From DATEZO01 sp035255485 (GTDB lineage: Bacteria > Pseudomonadota > Gammaproteobacteria > Burkholderiales > Burkholderiaceae_D), in NCBI GenBank assembly GCA_035255485.1, contig DATEZO010000239.1, positions 1 to 48,446 of the forward strand: a stretch of DNA of 48,446 bases, in the 5' to 3' direction. This document shows, in pieces, positions 26,006-35,570 of the stretch (the stretch's first letter is position 1; each line of letters starts with the position of its first letter). The notes beneath the pieces are model-generated. The model ran no database searches. It worked only from the letters and a program-made list of their open reading frames with translations, and had not been told where the DNA came from. The position numbers and the translations under genes were made by a program.

Positions 26006-28363
26006 TCACGCAGGCTTCACCCCTTTGCGATGGAGTTTTGGTTTGAGCGGTGCCTTATCGGTAGCTCGAATTTCGGAACCGCCTGTTCCCTTGAATCGGG
26101 CCTTATCACCGAACTTCTTTTCATTCACCCTTCTGTCGCCGCCTTTCCTGGGAGCAGACAGCGTGACTTTTTTGTCGGCGAATTTGTTGTCTAACGGAGG
26201 GTTTCCGCCAGCATGGCTGATACGTAGTTGTTGCCCCGCTACTGATACCGTTTTCAACTGTTCAAATAGTTCCTTTGGCATGCCGCCCGGCAGATCCAGC
26301 ACACTGTAGGCGTCGAATATTTCAATGCGGCCAATATGTTTGGCATCGAGACCCGCCTCGTTGGCAATGGCACCGACGATATTGGCGGGCTTGACACCGT
26401 GTACGCGACCAACTTCGATACGAAATGCCTGCATCCCGATATCGGCTTTGCGATCAGTGCTTCCTTTCCTTGGCGGCACAGGAAGTTCGGTCGGAGCATC
26501 ACGTTCGAGGTGTTCCTTGCGTGCGGGCTTCTCGGTGTGCATACCTGTGTCGCCGCCTGCCGATTTGCCGAGTGCATTGGCTTTATTGAACACGGGCTTT
26601 CCGGGAACTCTCGTGAGCTCGCCACCGCGACTGATTCGCAGTTGTTGACCGGCCACCCACACCGTTTTGAGATGATCGAGAAGTTCAGCCGGCATGCTGT
26701 CCGGTAGATCAAGCGTGCTGTAGTCGCTGTAGATTTCGATGCGGCCAATGTATTTGGAGTCCAGCCCCGCCTCGTTGGCAATGGCACCGACGATATTACC
26801 TGGCTTGACACCGTGTACATGGCCGACTTCAATGCGGAACGTCTGCGTGCCCAGTTCGGGTTGATGATCGACACGTTCCTTGCGGGAAAAAGACCGCTCG
26901 GTTGGATCCTTGCGCTCATGGCGCTCGAATCTTTCCGTCCGTTCGCCTGATCGCTTGCCTTGCAGCCCGTGCTCGGTGCGCTGGCCAGCATGGGGACGTT
27001 TGTCATCCGGCCACATGTGTTCACCTTGGGGCTCATGCTTGTTTTTATCCAGCAATAGCGGCATATCGCCACGTGCGAGCTTGGCGAGCGCGGCAGCGAT
27101 TTCAATTGCAGGAATATTCTTTTCGCGCTCGTAGTCTTCAATCAGCGACTGGAATGTCTCCAAGCCGCCGGCAGCGAGGGTGTCATCGATCTGGTTCTTG
27201 AACCTGGCGATGCGCACATCATTAACCTCCTGGATGCTGGGTAACTCAAGTATCGAAATTGGCTGGCGTGTCGCGCGCTCGATCGTTTTCAACAGATTCC
27301 GTTCGCGCGGCGCGACAAACAGGATCGCTTCGCCACTGCGCCCGGCACGGCCGGTACGGCCGATGCGATGCGTGTAGCTTTCCGGATCATGCGGTACGTC
27401 GTAATTGATCACATGGCTGATGCGTTCGACGTCAAGGCCACGCGCCGCCACATCGGTCGCAATCAGGATGTCGATCTTGCCGTCCTTGAGCTGCTGGATG
27501 GTACGTTCGCGCTGCTGTTGCACAATGTCGCCGTTGATTGCTGCGGCAGAAAAGCCGCGGGCCTGTAATTTACCGGCCAACTCTTCCGTACCTAGTTTGG
27601 TGCGCACGAAAATGATCATGCCGTCAAATGTCTCGGCCTCCAGAATACGCGTCAGCGCATCGAGCTTGTGCATGCCACTGACCAGCCAATAGCGCTGACG
27701 GATATTGTCGGCCGTGCCTGTTTTGGCAGCAATGGTGACTTCGGCAGGATTACGCAGGTAGGTCTGTGCAATGCGCTTGATCGCGGAAGGCATGGTCGCG
27801 GAAAACAGGGCTGTCTGGCGCGATGCCGGAGTCTTTTGCAGGATGGTTTCGACGTCGTCGATAAAACCCATGCGCAGCATTTCATCAGCCTCATCGAGCA
27901 CCAGCGTTTTGATGTGTGAGAGATCCAGCGAGCCCTTTTCCAGGTGGTCGATCACGCGGCCAGGCGTGCCGACGACCACATGCACACCGCGCCGCAACGC
28001 GCTTAGTTGCGGGCCATAACTCTGTCCGCCATAAATCGGAAGCACATGGAAACCAGGGATATGGGTAGCGTAGCGTTGAAAGGCTTCCGCAACCTGGATC
28101 GCCAGTTCGCGCGTCGGCGCCAGCACCAAGGCTTGCGGTGCAGTCTGCCTGATATCGATGCGAGCAAGAACAGGTAGGGCAAAGGCTGCAGTTTTACCAG
28201 TGCCGGTTTGCGCCTGGCCGAGCACATCGCGGTTACCCAGCAAGATGGGAATCGTGGAAGCCTGAATCGGCGACGGCGACTCGTAGCCGAGCTCCTTCAG
28301 TACGCGCAACAGGGGCTCGTTCAGGTTAAGGTCGGCAAATAATGGGAAAGGTGTGTCGGACAT
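26006..28363 (-). CDS. DEAD-box RNA helicase with two tandem DbpA-type RNA-binding domains
   Basis: The 785-residue protein has a complete helicase core: Q-motif SPSPIQASTIP, Walker A AQTGTGKT, LDEADEM, SAT, and HRIGRTGRAGRSG near residue 345. Core and linker are most like DeaD/CsdA, the cold-shock and ribosome-assembly helicase. The C-terminal half is unusual. The DbpA RNA-binding fold (RIEVGxVHGVKPxNIVGAIANEAG) occurs twice, at about residues 498-570 and 640-712. The two copies are nearly identical, including at DNA level (around 26350-26440 and 26770-26860). They are joined by a charged, low-complexity linker, and a basic tail of ~75 residues follows. Double domains could widen or strengthen RNA binding. 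The start at 28363 has GAG only. No neighbour shares its transcript clearly. Confidence 0.9.
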   Translation of the reverse strand: MSDTPFPLFADLNLNEPLLRVLKELGYESPSPIQASTIPILLGNRDVLGQAQTGTGKTAAFALPVLARIDIRQTAPQALVLAPTRELAIQVAEAFQRYATHIPGFHVLPIYGGQSYGPQLSALRRGVHVVVGTPGRVIDHLEKGSLDLSHIKTLVLDEADEMLRMGFIDDVETILQKTPASRQTALFSATMPSAIKRIAQTYLRNPAEVTIAAKTGTADNIRQRYWLVSGMHKLDALTRILEAETFDGMIIFVRTKLGTEELAGKLQARGFSAAAINGDIVQQQRERTIQQLKDGKIDILIATDVAARGLDVERISHVINYDVPHDPESYTHRIGRTGRAGRSGEAILFVAPRERNLLKTIERATRQPISILELPSIQEVNDVRIARFKNQIDDTLAAGGLETFQSLIEDYEREKNIPAIEIAAALAKLARGDMPLLLDKNKHEPQGEHMWPDDKRPHAGQRTEHGLQGKRSGERTERFERHERKDPTERSFSRKERVDHQPELGTQTFRIEVGHVHGVKPGNIVGAIANEAGLDSKYIGRIEIYSDYSTLDLPDSMPAELLDHLKTVWVAGQQLRISRGGELTRVPGKPVFNKANALGKSAGGDTGMHTEKPARKEHLERDAPTELPVPPRKGSTDRKADIGMQAFRIEVGRVHGVKPANIVGAIANEAGLDAKHIGRIEIFDAYSVLDLPGGMPKELFEQLKTVSVAGQQLRISHAGGNPPLDNKFADKKVTLSAPRKGGDRRVNEKKFGDKARFKGTGGSEIRATDKAPLKPKLHRKGVKPA

Positions 28364-28602
28364 GAGTTACTCGCAGGATTATTCGGATCGCGGTTTACGA
28401 AAGGATTTGGTACAAAGCTTACCCGGCCGCTGAGCGAGCGGGAATGTAATGATGATGCGCCACATGGCATACAAAAACGATCTCAATGGACGGGCATGGC
28501 CGAGATGCAGGCCACCTGGCCAATCCCTGAACGGCCGCAGATCGTCAACAATGGGCGCTGGCCCGATCCATGTCGCGGCAGAGAATCCGGCCCAAAAGCG
28601 GG

Positions 28603-28830
28603 TTACAACAGTGCGGTAGTCCTGATCACCGTAACACGACTGATGAGAAATTTACCGTCTACCACGATTCTGTGGGGGACCCCAACGACGTTGAATCCCG
28701 GTCCGCCGTCATCAAGCCAGCGTTGCGCCATGGAATCGAATTCTTGTGGTTTCACGCGGAGCATCTGGGCCGTAATAACAAACCGTGCACCGGTTTTCTG
28801 CTTTTTAACGAAATCATCAATCGAAGCCAT
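28603..28830 (-). CDS. Small protein of unknown function
   Basis: The 75-residue frame starts with AAGGA seven bases before the ATG (AAGGAAACGATG), which supports a real gene. The sequence is amphipathic with a central Gly-Pro-Gly turn (DDGGPGFNVVG) and no membrane span or signal peptide. I recognise no family. It lies downstream of nothing co-directional within 800 bases and may be monocistronic. Confidence 0.5.
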   Translation of the reverse strand: MASIDDFVKKQKTGARFVITAQMLRVKPQEFDSMAQRWLDDGGPGFNVVGVPHRIVVDGKFLISRVTVIRTTALL

Positions 28831-29428
28831 CGTTTCCTTTTTGCCCGCGTGGCTGCCAATTATAAGGTAGTTCTTCTTCTAAACTGACAAGACACTGGCA
28901 CAAGAATGGCTACCCGACCGCCTGCTTTGGCCAGTCGCAGCATGTACGGTAGTTTGCGCCATCCTGCTACGGAATGTGATTCACGAGCCCCTAATTTTCA
29001 TGCGCTCGATTGCCTTCACGCGATAGCCGTTTCGAGAAAGCTCGTTGGCTGTCGTGGAAATGCCATCTTGGATTCAAGCGTTACGTCGAAAACAGATGGC
29101 AATGTTGCGATCGTCATGGCGAACAGGTGCTTTGCGTTAAATCAAATCTGGATGCCACCCTACTTCATGTAGCGGAACTCCATGGGTAAGAAACGTCAAA
29201 AAAGCAGGAATATGTTCAGAATGATTTCGCATCGAAAATAGAGAGCGAACCTAAATCTTTGAGATACATTCCCAGAGAGGCGAGCTTAAAAAGCAATAAT
29301 GATTTAACCCTGTTGCCGGGCTTGATAGGATACTTGCCATCTCCGGTCTAATTCAGGATAACTTTCAGGACAAAGCAGCAAAAAATTCGGCCGCAATCTG
29401 CGCAGCATGAAAGATGTAGACAACACGA
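28831..29428. other. Non-coding or decayed stretch
   Basis: Short frames exist on both strands, but none has both a plausible start and a recognisable protein. The part around 29000-29180 has a coding-like look in one frame (ARWLSWKCHLGFKRY) without a start and may be the tail of a lost gene. The stretch 29190-29400 is AT-rich and could hold promoters for the genes to the right. Confidence 0.3.
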
Positions 29429-29620
29429 TTGGCGTCAAGTAGTTTTCCGGTTTCCGAGGATGTCAAATCGAAAATCATTGCAGCCTTGCACCGTCAAGCT
29501 CAAATAGACGCCAAGAATATTCCAACCACCGCTAAAAGAGATAATCATTTTTTCTTAAGCGGGAGAATCATTTTCCGAAAGGAATGCCAAGCATTACACA
29601 TGGTATGGGCTGTTCTTTGA
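29401..29620 (+). pseudogene. BON-domain protein remnant
   Basis: The frame contains EDVKSKIIAALHRQAQIDA followed by a FFLSGRI turn, which fits the first half of a BON domain (helix, then beta hairpin with a Leu-Ser-Gly turn). BON domains occur in periplasmic stress proteins such as OsmY. There is no ATG in frame, only a TTG at 29429. The second helix is lost after the LSG turn, so it is probably a decayed gene. It stands just before the phosphoribosyltransferase gene. Confidence 0.4.
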
Positions 29621-29649
29621 TGTTACGCTTCATTAGATGGTAATTGCCC

Positions 29650-30387
29650 ATGGAGAGCACCCTTTCTATCCAAAAGCTTTTTATGATGGCAATAAAAATG
29701 CCCACTGTTTTAAAAAATCGAATGCAGGCAGGGGAATTGCTGGCGCAGAGAATGCTCGACTATACCGGGCGCGGCGATGTAATCGTGCTGGCTTTGCCGC
29801 GCGGCGGCGTTCCCGTAGGTCTTGCTATCGCAAAGAAGCTGGCTGTACCTCTTGATATCTTGCTGGTTCACAAGCTTGGTATGCCTGGCCATGAAGAGTA
29901 TGCGATTGGCGCAATTGCCAGCAGTGGCGTCTGCTTGTTGCAGGCAGAAATATTAAGTGCACTTGATCTCCCGACAACAACAATAGAAGCAGTGGCGCAG
30001 CGCGAGCTCGGTGAATTGAAGCGGCGCGAAAAGCTGTACCGCTCAGAGCGCCCTGCCCTGCAATTGCGGGAACGCATTGTCATTTTGACCGATGATGGAA
30101 TGGCGACGGGCTCTACCATGCTGGCTGCCGTGCACATGGTGCGTGAGGCCAATCCGATGCGCTTGATCATTGCCATTCCTGTCGCTGCGCCGGAGGCGTA
30201 CGAGAAGCTGAAGCCTGAAGTCGATGAGATCATTTGCTTATCGATACCAGAGCCGTTTCATACAGTAGGTCGATGGTACGAAAATTTCGAGCAGGTAAGT
30301 GACAGCGAAGTAAAAAGCCTGCTTGATGAAATGAGCCCGGAGCAGATGCGACCAAGGCGTTCTTTACACACCAGACAACGCAAATAA
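29650..30387 (+). CDS. Phosphoribosyltransferase-domain protein
   Basis: The ~245-residue protein has the type I phosphoribosyltransferase fold. AGELLAQRMLDY and VIVLALPRGGVPVG precede the PRPP-loop region ILTDDGMATGSTMLAA near the middle. Family members of this kind (PRTase joined or adjacent to an alpha/beta hydrolase) are not assigned to a nucleobase salvage reaction and are common in stress gene clusters. The start is uncertain: ATG at 29650, 29683 or 29698 are all in frame, and the family usually begins close to the last. The next gene follows after 21 bases with an AGGAGG-like site, so the two form an operon. Confidence 0.82.
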   Translation: MESTLSIQKLFMMAIKMPTVLKNRMQAGELLAQRMLDYTGRGDVIVLALPRGGVPVGLAIAKKLAVPLDILLVHKLGMPGHEEYAIGAIASSGVCLLQAEILSALDLPTTTIEAVAQRELGELKRREKLYRSERPALQLRERIVILTDDGMATGSTMLAAVHMVREANPMRLIIAIPVAAPEAYEKLKPEVDEIICLSIPEPFHTVGRWYENFEQVSDSEVKSLLDEMSPEQMRPRRSLHTRQRK

Positions 30388-30408
30388 AGCAAGAAGGAGG
30401 CGGCGTCA

Positions 30409-31068
30409 ATGCTATCTGTGCATAAGGAGTTAGTCGGGATTCAATCGGATTCGACGCATGTGGAAGGCATGCTCGAAGTGCCGGCCAAGCCGACTGGCAT
30501 AGTTTTATTTGCACACGGCAGCGGCAGCAGCCGCTTCAGTCCACGCAATAATTTCGTCGCAAGTGAATTACACAATGCGCAAATTGGCACATTATTGCTG
30601 GATCTCCTGACGCCAGAGGAAGATCAGAATTACCGCAGGCGCTTTGATATTTCCTTGTTGGTTCAACGCTTGAACAAGGCGGCCGAATGGTTGCGAGAAA
30701 GTGCCGAGACCCGGTCCCTGCCTCTTGCTTTATTCGGCGCCAGCACCGGGGCAGCCGCGGCACTGCAACTTGCCGCCAGCTGGGGGGCTGGTATCGCAGC
30801 AGTCGTTTCGCGCGGCGGTCGCCCTGACATGGCAGGCCTGCATGCATTGGAAAAAGTAAGCGCGCCCACCTTGTTGATCGTCGGCGGCCTGGATGACGCT
30901 GTCATTAAAATGAATCAAGCGGCATATGATGCGCTGCGTTGCGAAAAGCAGCTCGAAATTATTCCCGGCGCAACCCATTTATTTGAAGAACCTGGCACGC
31001 TAGAGCAAGTCGCAGCCCTTGCCGCAACATGGTTTGTGCGGCATTTTCCCACACAGGACAAGCACTGA
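30409..31068 (+). CDS. Alpha/beta hydrolase, dienelactone hydrolase-like
   Basis: The 219-residue protein has an oxyanion-hole region FAHGSGSS (~34-41), the nucleophile elbow GASTG, an Asp in GGLDDAV and a final His in PGATHLFEEPG. This gives a complete Ser-Asp-His triad. The family includes dienelactone hydrolases and many esterases of unknown substrate. It directly follows the phosphoribosyltransferase gene, a pairing I have seen often enough in proteobacteria to consider functional. GAAGGAGG is placed nine bases before the ATG. Confidence 0.85.
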   Translation: MLSVHKELVGIQSDSTHVEGMLEVPAKPTGIVLFAHGSGSSRFSPRNNFVASELHNAQIGTLLLDLLTPEEDQNYRRRFDISLLVQRLNKAAEWLRESAETRSLPLALFGASTGAAAALQLAASWGAGIAAVVSRGGRPDMAGLHALEKVSAPTLLIVGGLDDAVIKMNQAAYDALRCEKQLEIIPGATHLFEEPGTLEQVAALAATWFVRHFPTQDKH

Positions 31069-31100
31069 TCAATGCAATCGTCAATGTTGCAATTTTTGAC

Positions 31101-33257
31101 TTAGCTGGTTTCCAGCAGGTGCCTTAACTCGCTGGTATGTGATGAATGGCGCAGTTTGCTCATTGCTTTTTCTTCGATCTGCCGGATCCGCTCGCGCGAG
31201 GCATCGAACTGTTTGCCGACTTCTTCCAGCGTATGGTCGCGCGGCATCTCCAGGCCGTAACGCATGCGCAGTACTTTTGCTTCGTGTGGCGTGAGTGAGT
31301 CGAGTAACTCCTTTACGGCGCTACGCATGGATGCCTGGATCGCAGCGTCTTCCGGCACCAAGGTATACGTGTCTTCGATCATGTCGCCAAGTTCCGTATC
31401 GCCATCTTCACCGACAGGGGTTTCCAGCGAGATCGGCTCTTTTGCAATCTTCATGATCTCGCGTACTTTCGCTTCCGGCAATCCCATCTTGATCGCCAGC
31501 GTTGCCGGGTCCGGAATTGCGCCGGTTTCGTGCAAGATTTGACGTGCAATCCGGTTCATCTTGTTGATGGTCTCGATCATGTGCACCGGAATGCGGATGG
31601 TGCGCGCCTGATCCGCGATCGCGCGCGTGATCGCCTGCCGGATCCACCATGTGGCATAAGTCGAGAACTTGAAGCCGCGCCGGTATTCAAACTTGTCCAC
31701 CGCTTTCATCAAACCGATATTACCTTCTTGAATCAAGTCGAGAAATTGCAAGCCGCGGTTCACATATTTTTTTGCAATTGATACCACGAGGCGTAAATTC
31801 GCTTCGATCATTTCATTCTTCGCACGACGCACGCGCATCTCGGCCGCCATCATTTGCCGATGAATATTGCGCAAATCAGCCAGAGGAAATGCCACGCGCT
31901 CTTGCAGGTCAATCAGCTTTTGCTGCGTCTCTCTCACTGCAGTCGCATTGCGGCCAATGGCGGCGCTGTAGGAATGGCCGCCAGCGACTTCCAGGTCTAC
32001 CCAATGCAGATGGGTTGCATGGCATGGAAAGACCGCATTGAAATGCCCACGCGGCATGCCGCATCGGGTAACGACAATATCCAGTATGGTTTTCTCGTTC
32101 GTGCGCATCTGATCGACATGGCTGCGCAGCAAGGCGCACAGCTTGTCGATCGCTTTAGGAGTAAATCGGATGCCCGACAATTCACGAACAATGATTGCCT
32201 GTGCCTCAATGTACGCCTGCGAGCGATTGCCTTTCTGTTCATGTGCCTTGCCCATTTTGTCAAACGCGGCAGCGATGGCAGAAAATTTCGCGAGCACATT
32301 TTTTTTCAACTGTTGCAATTGTCGGGACGACAGATCTGCTGCAACGTCATCACCATTGCTTTCTTCCATATTGTTGTCATCCGCATTCGTGGCAGCAATC
32401 ATCGGCACAGCATGATCTTCGGATACGGGCAGATCGACCAGACCTTCCACGAAATCGTCGATCTTCATCGTATTTTTCGCGATCTTGTCTGCGACTGTGA
32501 GAATCTCATGGATCGTTGCCGGGTACATGGAAATTGCCTGAATCATGTCTTGCAGGCCGCTTTCAATGCGCTTGGCAATGGCGATTTCACTATCGCGAGT
32601 AAGCAATTTGGCGGTGCCCATGCGGCGCATATACATTCGCGTCGGGTCCGTGGTGCGGCCGAAATCTGGATCGGCAGCAGGCAATGCAGCCTCGATTACC
32701 GCTTCAGCCTCATCATCGGCAGAGCTCGCAGCAGCATGACCAGACAGCAGTAACGTTTCGGCATCCGGGGTGTGCTCGTAGACTGCGATCCCCATCTCGG
32801 TCAGGCTGGAAATAACGTTTTCAACGATTTCCGGCTCAACGATATCTTCCGGTAAATGATCGATGATCTCGACGTGTGTCAGAAAGCCGCGATCTTTACC
32901 TAGTGCCAATAGTGCCTTGAGTTGCTCATGGTGGCGTTCGCGCATATTGCCATCCAGCGGCAGGTCACCGACCATCTTTGCCGCCGCCTGTTCTGATCGC
33001 TCTATCGCATCCAGGTCGACAACTGTATCGTCCACGGCATGAGACTTCATGGGCCTGCGCCCACGGCGGGCGGCGACCTTGACAGTCGGCAAGGCATAGC
33101 CGGATGTATCTATGGCTGCCAGCATTGCTGCATTCGTGATTTGCGCTACGTTTGAAACGGGCATGCGCGATGTGGCGGTATCTATTGCAATACTTTTGAA
33201 TTTTGAAGTTGTTTTCGTTGCGGCATGCAGTTCTTTTGTTGCGGTTTTTGTAGTCAC
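31101..33257 (-). CDS. rpoD: RNA polymerase sigma-70 factor, RpoD type
   Basis: The 718-residue protein has the full primary-sigma layout. Region 1.1 lies around 108-165. Region 1.2 is [29 protein letters not shown] near 205-235. A long non-conserved region with an acidic block comes next. Region 2 includes [20 protein letters not shown] (~531) for the -10 element. Regions 3 and 4 end in [19 protein letters not shown] (~675). The start is GTG at 33257 with GAGGAG close upstream. It is not beside dnaG or rpsU, the usual rpoD neighbours. The helix-turn-helix of region 4.2 differs from the near-invariant [21 protein letters not shown] form. It is therefore probably a second, divergent copy with a specialised role, although it could be the only rpoD in the genome. 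Confidence 0.87.
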   Translation of the reverse strand: [718 protein letters not shown]

Positions 33258-33687
33258 TACTCCTCATCCTGATAAATATGATTTGACAAAAAAATGGCGA
33301 TTCATGAATTTCCATGCATATCCGGAATCGATTAAACGGATGTATGAAATTTCACGATTTGATGCAAATGATATGGAGGCAAGACGTTGAAAATTCTAGT
33401 GTGATACGTTAAAGATTCATAAATTTTGCATCCTGTTTTGTCACGAAAACATATGGAGGGAAGGCGCCCGAAAAGGCAATCTGATTAAGGCATGAACATG
33501 ATAATTAGAGTCGCATTGACGCTGCGCATAGCGAGGCGACCAGCTATCCATATGATTCAAAAAAGGCAATGTATGAGCCGGTGCGTGACGCATTTTGTCC
33601 TTGCCTTATTCCGCCAGAGGAGCAGGTCAACAGTGACGTTGACGCATTTTTCCCATAACCATGTTCTCTACTAAAGTGAGGTTGATG
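33258..33687. other. Intergenic region between rpoD and hsp20
   Basis: Both flanking genes are divergent, so this 430-base region must hold both promoters. I see no gene. No clear sigma-32 box at the right spacing was found upstream of the Hsp20 gene. The CCCAT-like sequence near 33651 has no matching -35. Confidence 0.4.
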
Positions 33688-34134
33688 ATGGCTAACAACT
33701 TAATGCGCTTTGATCCGTTGAGCGATATCGTGCGCTTTGAACCATTTCGCAATATTGATGATTTTTTCAGGGGGTTCTCGCTGATGCCAACGATGCGTGG
33801 CATGGAATCTGCGCCGCGCATTCGAATGGATGTGTCAGAAGACGACCAGAATTACGTGGTGAAAGCTGACATACCAGGCGTAAAGAAAGAAGACATCAAG
33901 GTTTCCATTGAAGGCAATCAAGTGTCCGTAAGTGCGGAAATAAAGGAAGAGAAAGAGGCCAGCGGTTCAGGCATGATCTGCAGCGAACGCTACTATGGCC
34001 AGCAGTCTCGCAGCTTTACCTTGCCTCAGGAGGTTGACGATACAAAAGCGCAAGCCAAATATGAAAGCGGCGTGCTGCAATTGATTCTGCCGAAAAAACC
34101 CGGAACAGGCAGCAAGCAACTTGCAATTCAATAG
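33688..34134 (+). CDS. Hsp20/alpha-crystallin small heat-shock protein
   Basis: The 148-residue protein has the alpha-crystallin domain from RIRMDVSEDDQNYVVKADIPGV to the C-terminal GVLQLILPKKP. It includes the A-x-x-x-G-V-L motif typical of the family, and a short tail ends in LAIQ. It holds unfolded proteins in a soluble state under heat or other stress. The ATG at 33688 is preferred (GAGG eight bases upstream); ATG codons at 33661 and 33685 are in frame. It stands alone, divergent from the sigma factor gene. Confidence 0.92.
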   Translation: MANNLMRFDPLSDIVRFEPFRNIDDFFRGFSLMPTMRGMESAPRIRMDVSEDDQNYVVKADIPGVKKEDIKVSIEGNQVSVSAEIKEEKEASGSGMICSERYYGQQSRSFTLPQEVDDTKAQAKYESGVLQLILPKKPGTGSKQLAIQ

Positions 34135-34495
34135 CTTTGTGAGAAAAGCCAATTGTGATTGTGCCGGAATATTTTCTTGAGAATGGTGCGCGATGGCGCG
34201 CGACACTCCCGAAAACGTCGCGCGTTGGAAGCTGGAAAATATTCCAGTCAAACACCGCATTAAGCAGCCGATTCTTTCCCAAGCCGATCATTGCAGCACG
34301 ATGGGATCCGTCGCAAATCGGTATTGATGTTCCGCCAAGAGAGGCGATGCCGATAATGCACCGGCCCGGAACACAGCCAATGCATGACGAAAATCCCATC
34401 GAATAATGCAGCAAGCCCACCCTTGCTTCTATAATTAAAAACAAGAAAATTCAATTACATCGTAACGATGGCTTCCTTTTTTGCAAAGGATCGTA
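34135..34495. other. Intergenic region between hsp20 and the reductase gene
   Basis: A GTG-started frame of 83 codons (34155-34406) shows no recognisable protein and no ribosome site. I see no RNA gene or repeat. It may contain the reductase promoter near its right end, where an AT-rich stretch lies at 34425-34465. Confidence 0.3.
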
Positions 34496-35479
34496 ATGTT
34501 CAATGCAATTTTTCTAACCAGACAGGACAAGACTGTACGGGCCGAGCTGGCATCGCTGGAAGAGGCACAGCTACCTGCGGGCAATGTCGATGTTCGCGTC
34601 GAATACTCGACGTTGAACTACAAGGATGCGCTTGCCGTAACTGGACGTGGTGCAATCATCAAGAACTGGCCGGCCGTTCCCGGTATCGACCTTGCCGGTG
34701 TCATCGAGAAAAGCCGCGACCCGGCATGGCATGAAGGCGAGCGGATTGTCGTAACCGGATGGGGCCTCGGGGAGGAACACTGGGGCGGGCTGGCGCAGAA
34801 AGCGCGGCTGTCCAGCGCATGGCTGCTACGTTTACCCGACGGATTCTCCACGCGCAGTGCCATGGCGGTCGGCACTGCCGGGTTTACCGCTGCGCTCTGC
34901 GTGATGGCTTTGCAGCAGCATGGCCTGGCACCGGGCGATGGCGAGGTACTGGTCACTGGCGCCGCTGGCGGCGTGGGTTCGATCGCCATTGCTTTGCTCG
35001 GTGCGCTCGGCTATCAGGTCGTTGCATCAACCGGGCGACCGCAGGAAGCCAGCTACCTGACTAGTCTTGGTGCTTCCCGTATCGTCGACCGCGCAGAATT
35101 CACGCAGCCGGGAAAGCCGCTGCAAAGCGAGCGCTGGGCAGGCGTGGTCGATACCGTCGGCAGCCACACCCTGGTCAATGCCTGTGCGGCAACGCGCTGG
35201 AACGGCGCGGTCGCCGCATGCGGCCTGGCGCAAGGCGCGGACTTTCCCGGCACCGTCCTGCCATTCATTCTGCGCGGTATCACGCTCTATGGCATCAATA
35301 GCGTCTTTGTCGACAACACCAAACGCCAGCGTGCGTGGGAGCTGATTGCCCGGTGCATTGACCAGCAAATGCTCGATACCATGACAACCGAAATCAGCTT
35401 GTCGCAAGTCATCGGATATTGCCCTGGACTACTCGACGGCAAAGTGCGCGGCCGTACGGTGGTGGATGTCAATCGCTGA
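34496..35479 (+). CDS. acuI: Acrylyl-CoA reductase/quinone oxidoreductase, AcuI-YhdH type
   Basis: The 327-residue protein is a medium-chain dehydrogenase/reductase of the zinc-free AcuI group. It has YSTLNYKDALAVTGRG, PGIDLAGVIEKS, the Rossmann motif VTGAAGGVGSIAIALLG, STGRPQEASYL and a C-terminal DGKVRGRTVVDV. Members reduce acryloyl-CoA to propionyl-CoA with NADPH and protect cells from acrylate. The start at 34496 has AAAGGA six bases upstream; a longer frame to 34481 is less likely. Neighbours give no further hint. Confidence 0.88.
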   Translation: MFNAIFLTRQDKTVRAELASLEEAQLPAGNVDVRVEYSTLNYKDALAVTGRGAIIKNWPAVPGIDLAGVIEKSRDPAWHEGERIVVTGWGLGEEHWGGLAQKARLSSAWLLRLPDGFSTRSAMAVGTAGFTAALCVMALQQHGLAPGDGEVLVTGAAGGVGSIAIALLGALGYQVVASTGRPQEASYLTSLGASRIVDRAEFTQPGKPLQSERWAGVVDTVGSHTLVNACAATRWNGAVAACGLAQGADFPGTVLPFILRGITLYGINSVFVDNTKRQRAWELIARCIDQQMLDTMTTEISLSQVIGYCPGLLDGKVRGRTVVDVNR

Positions 35480-35570
35480 GCAATCAAAAGGTCCGCGCCA
35501 GGCCTTTCGCGGCTTCAAGGCGTCCGGCGATGTAGAGCGGTGGGGCCGCGGAGTCATCTTCGACAGATGA

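Noticed and set aside
34155..34406. 83-codon GTG-started frame after hsp20
   Set aside because: No ribosome site and no recognisable protein; likely chance.
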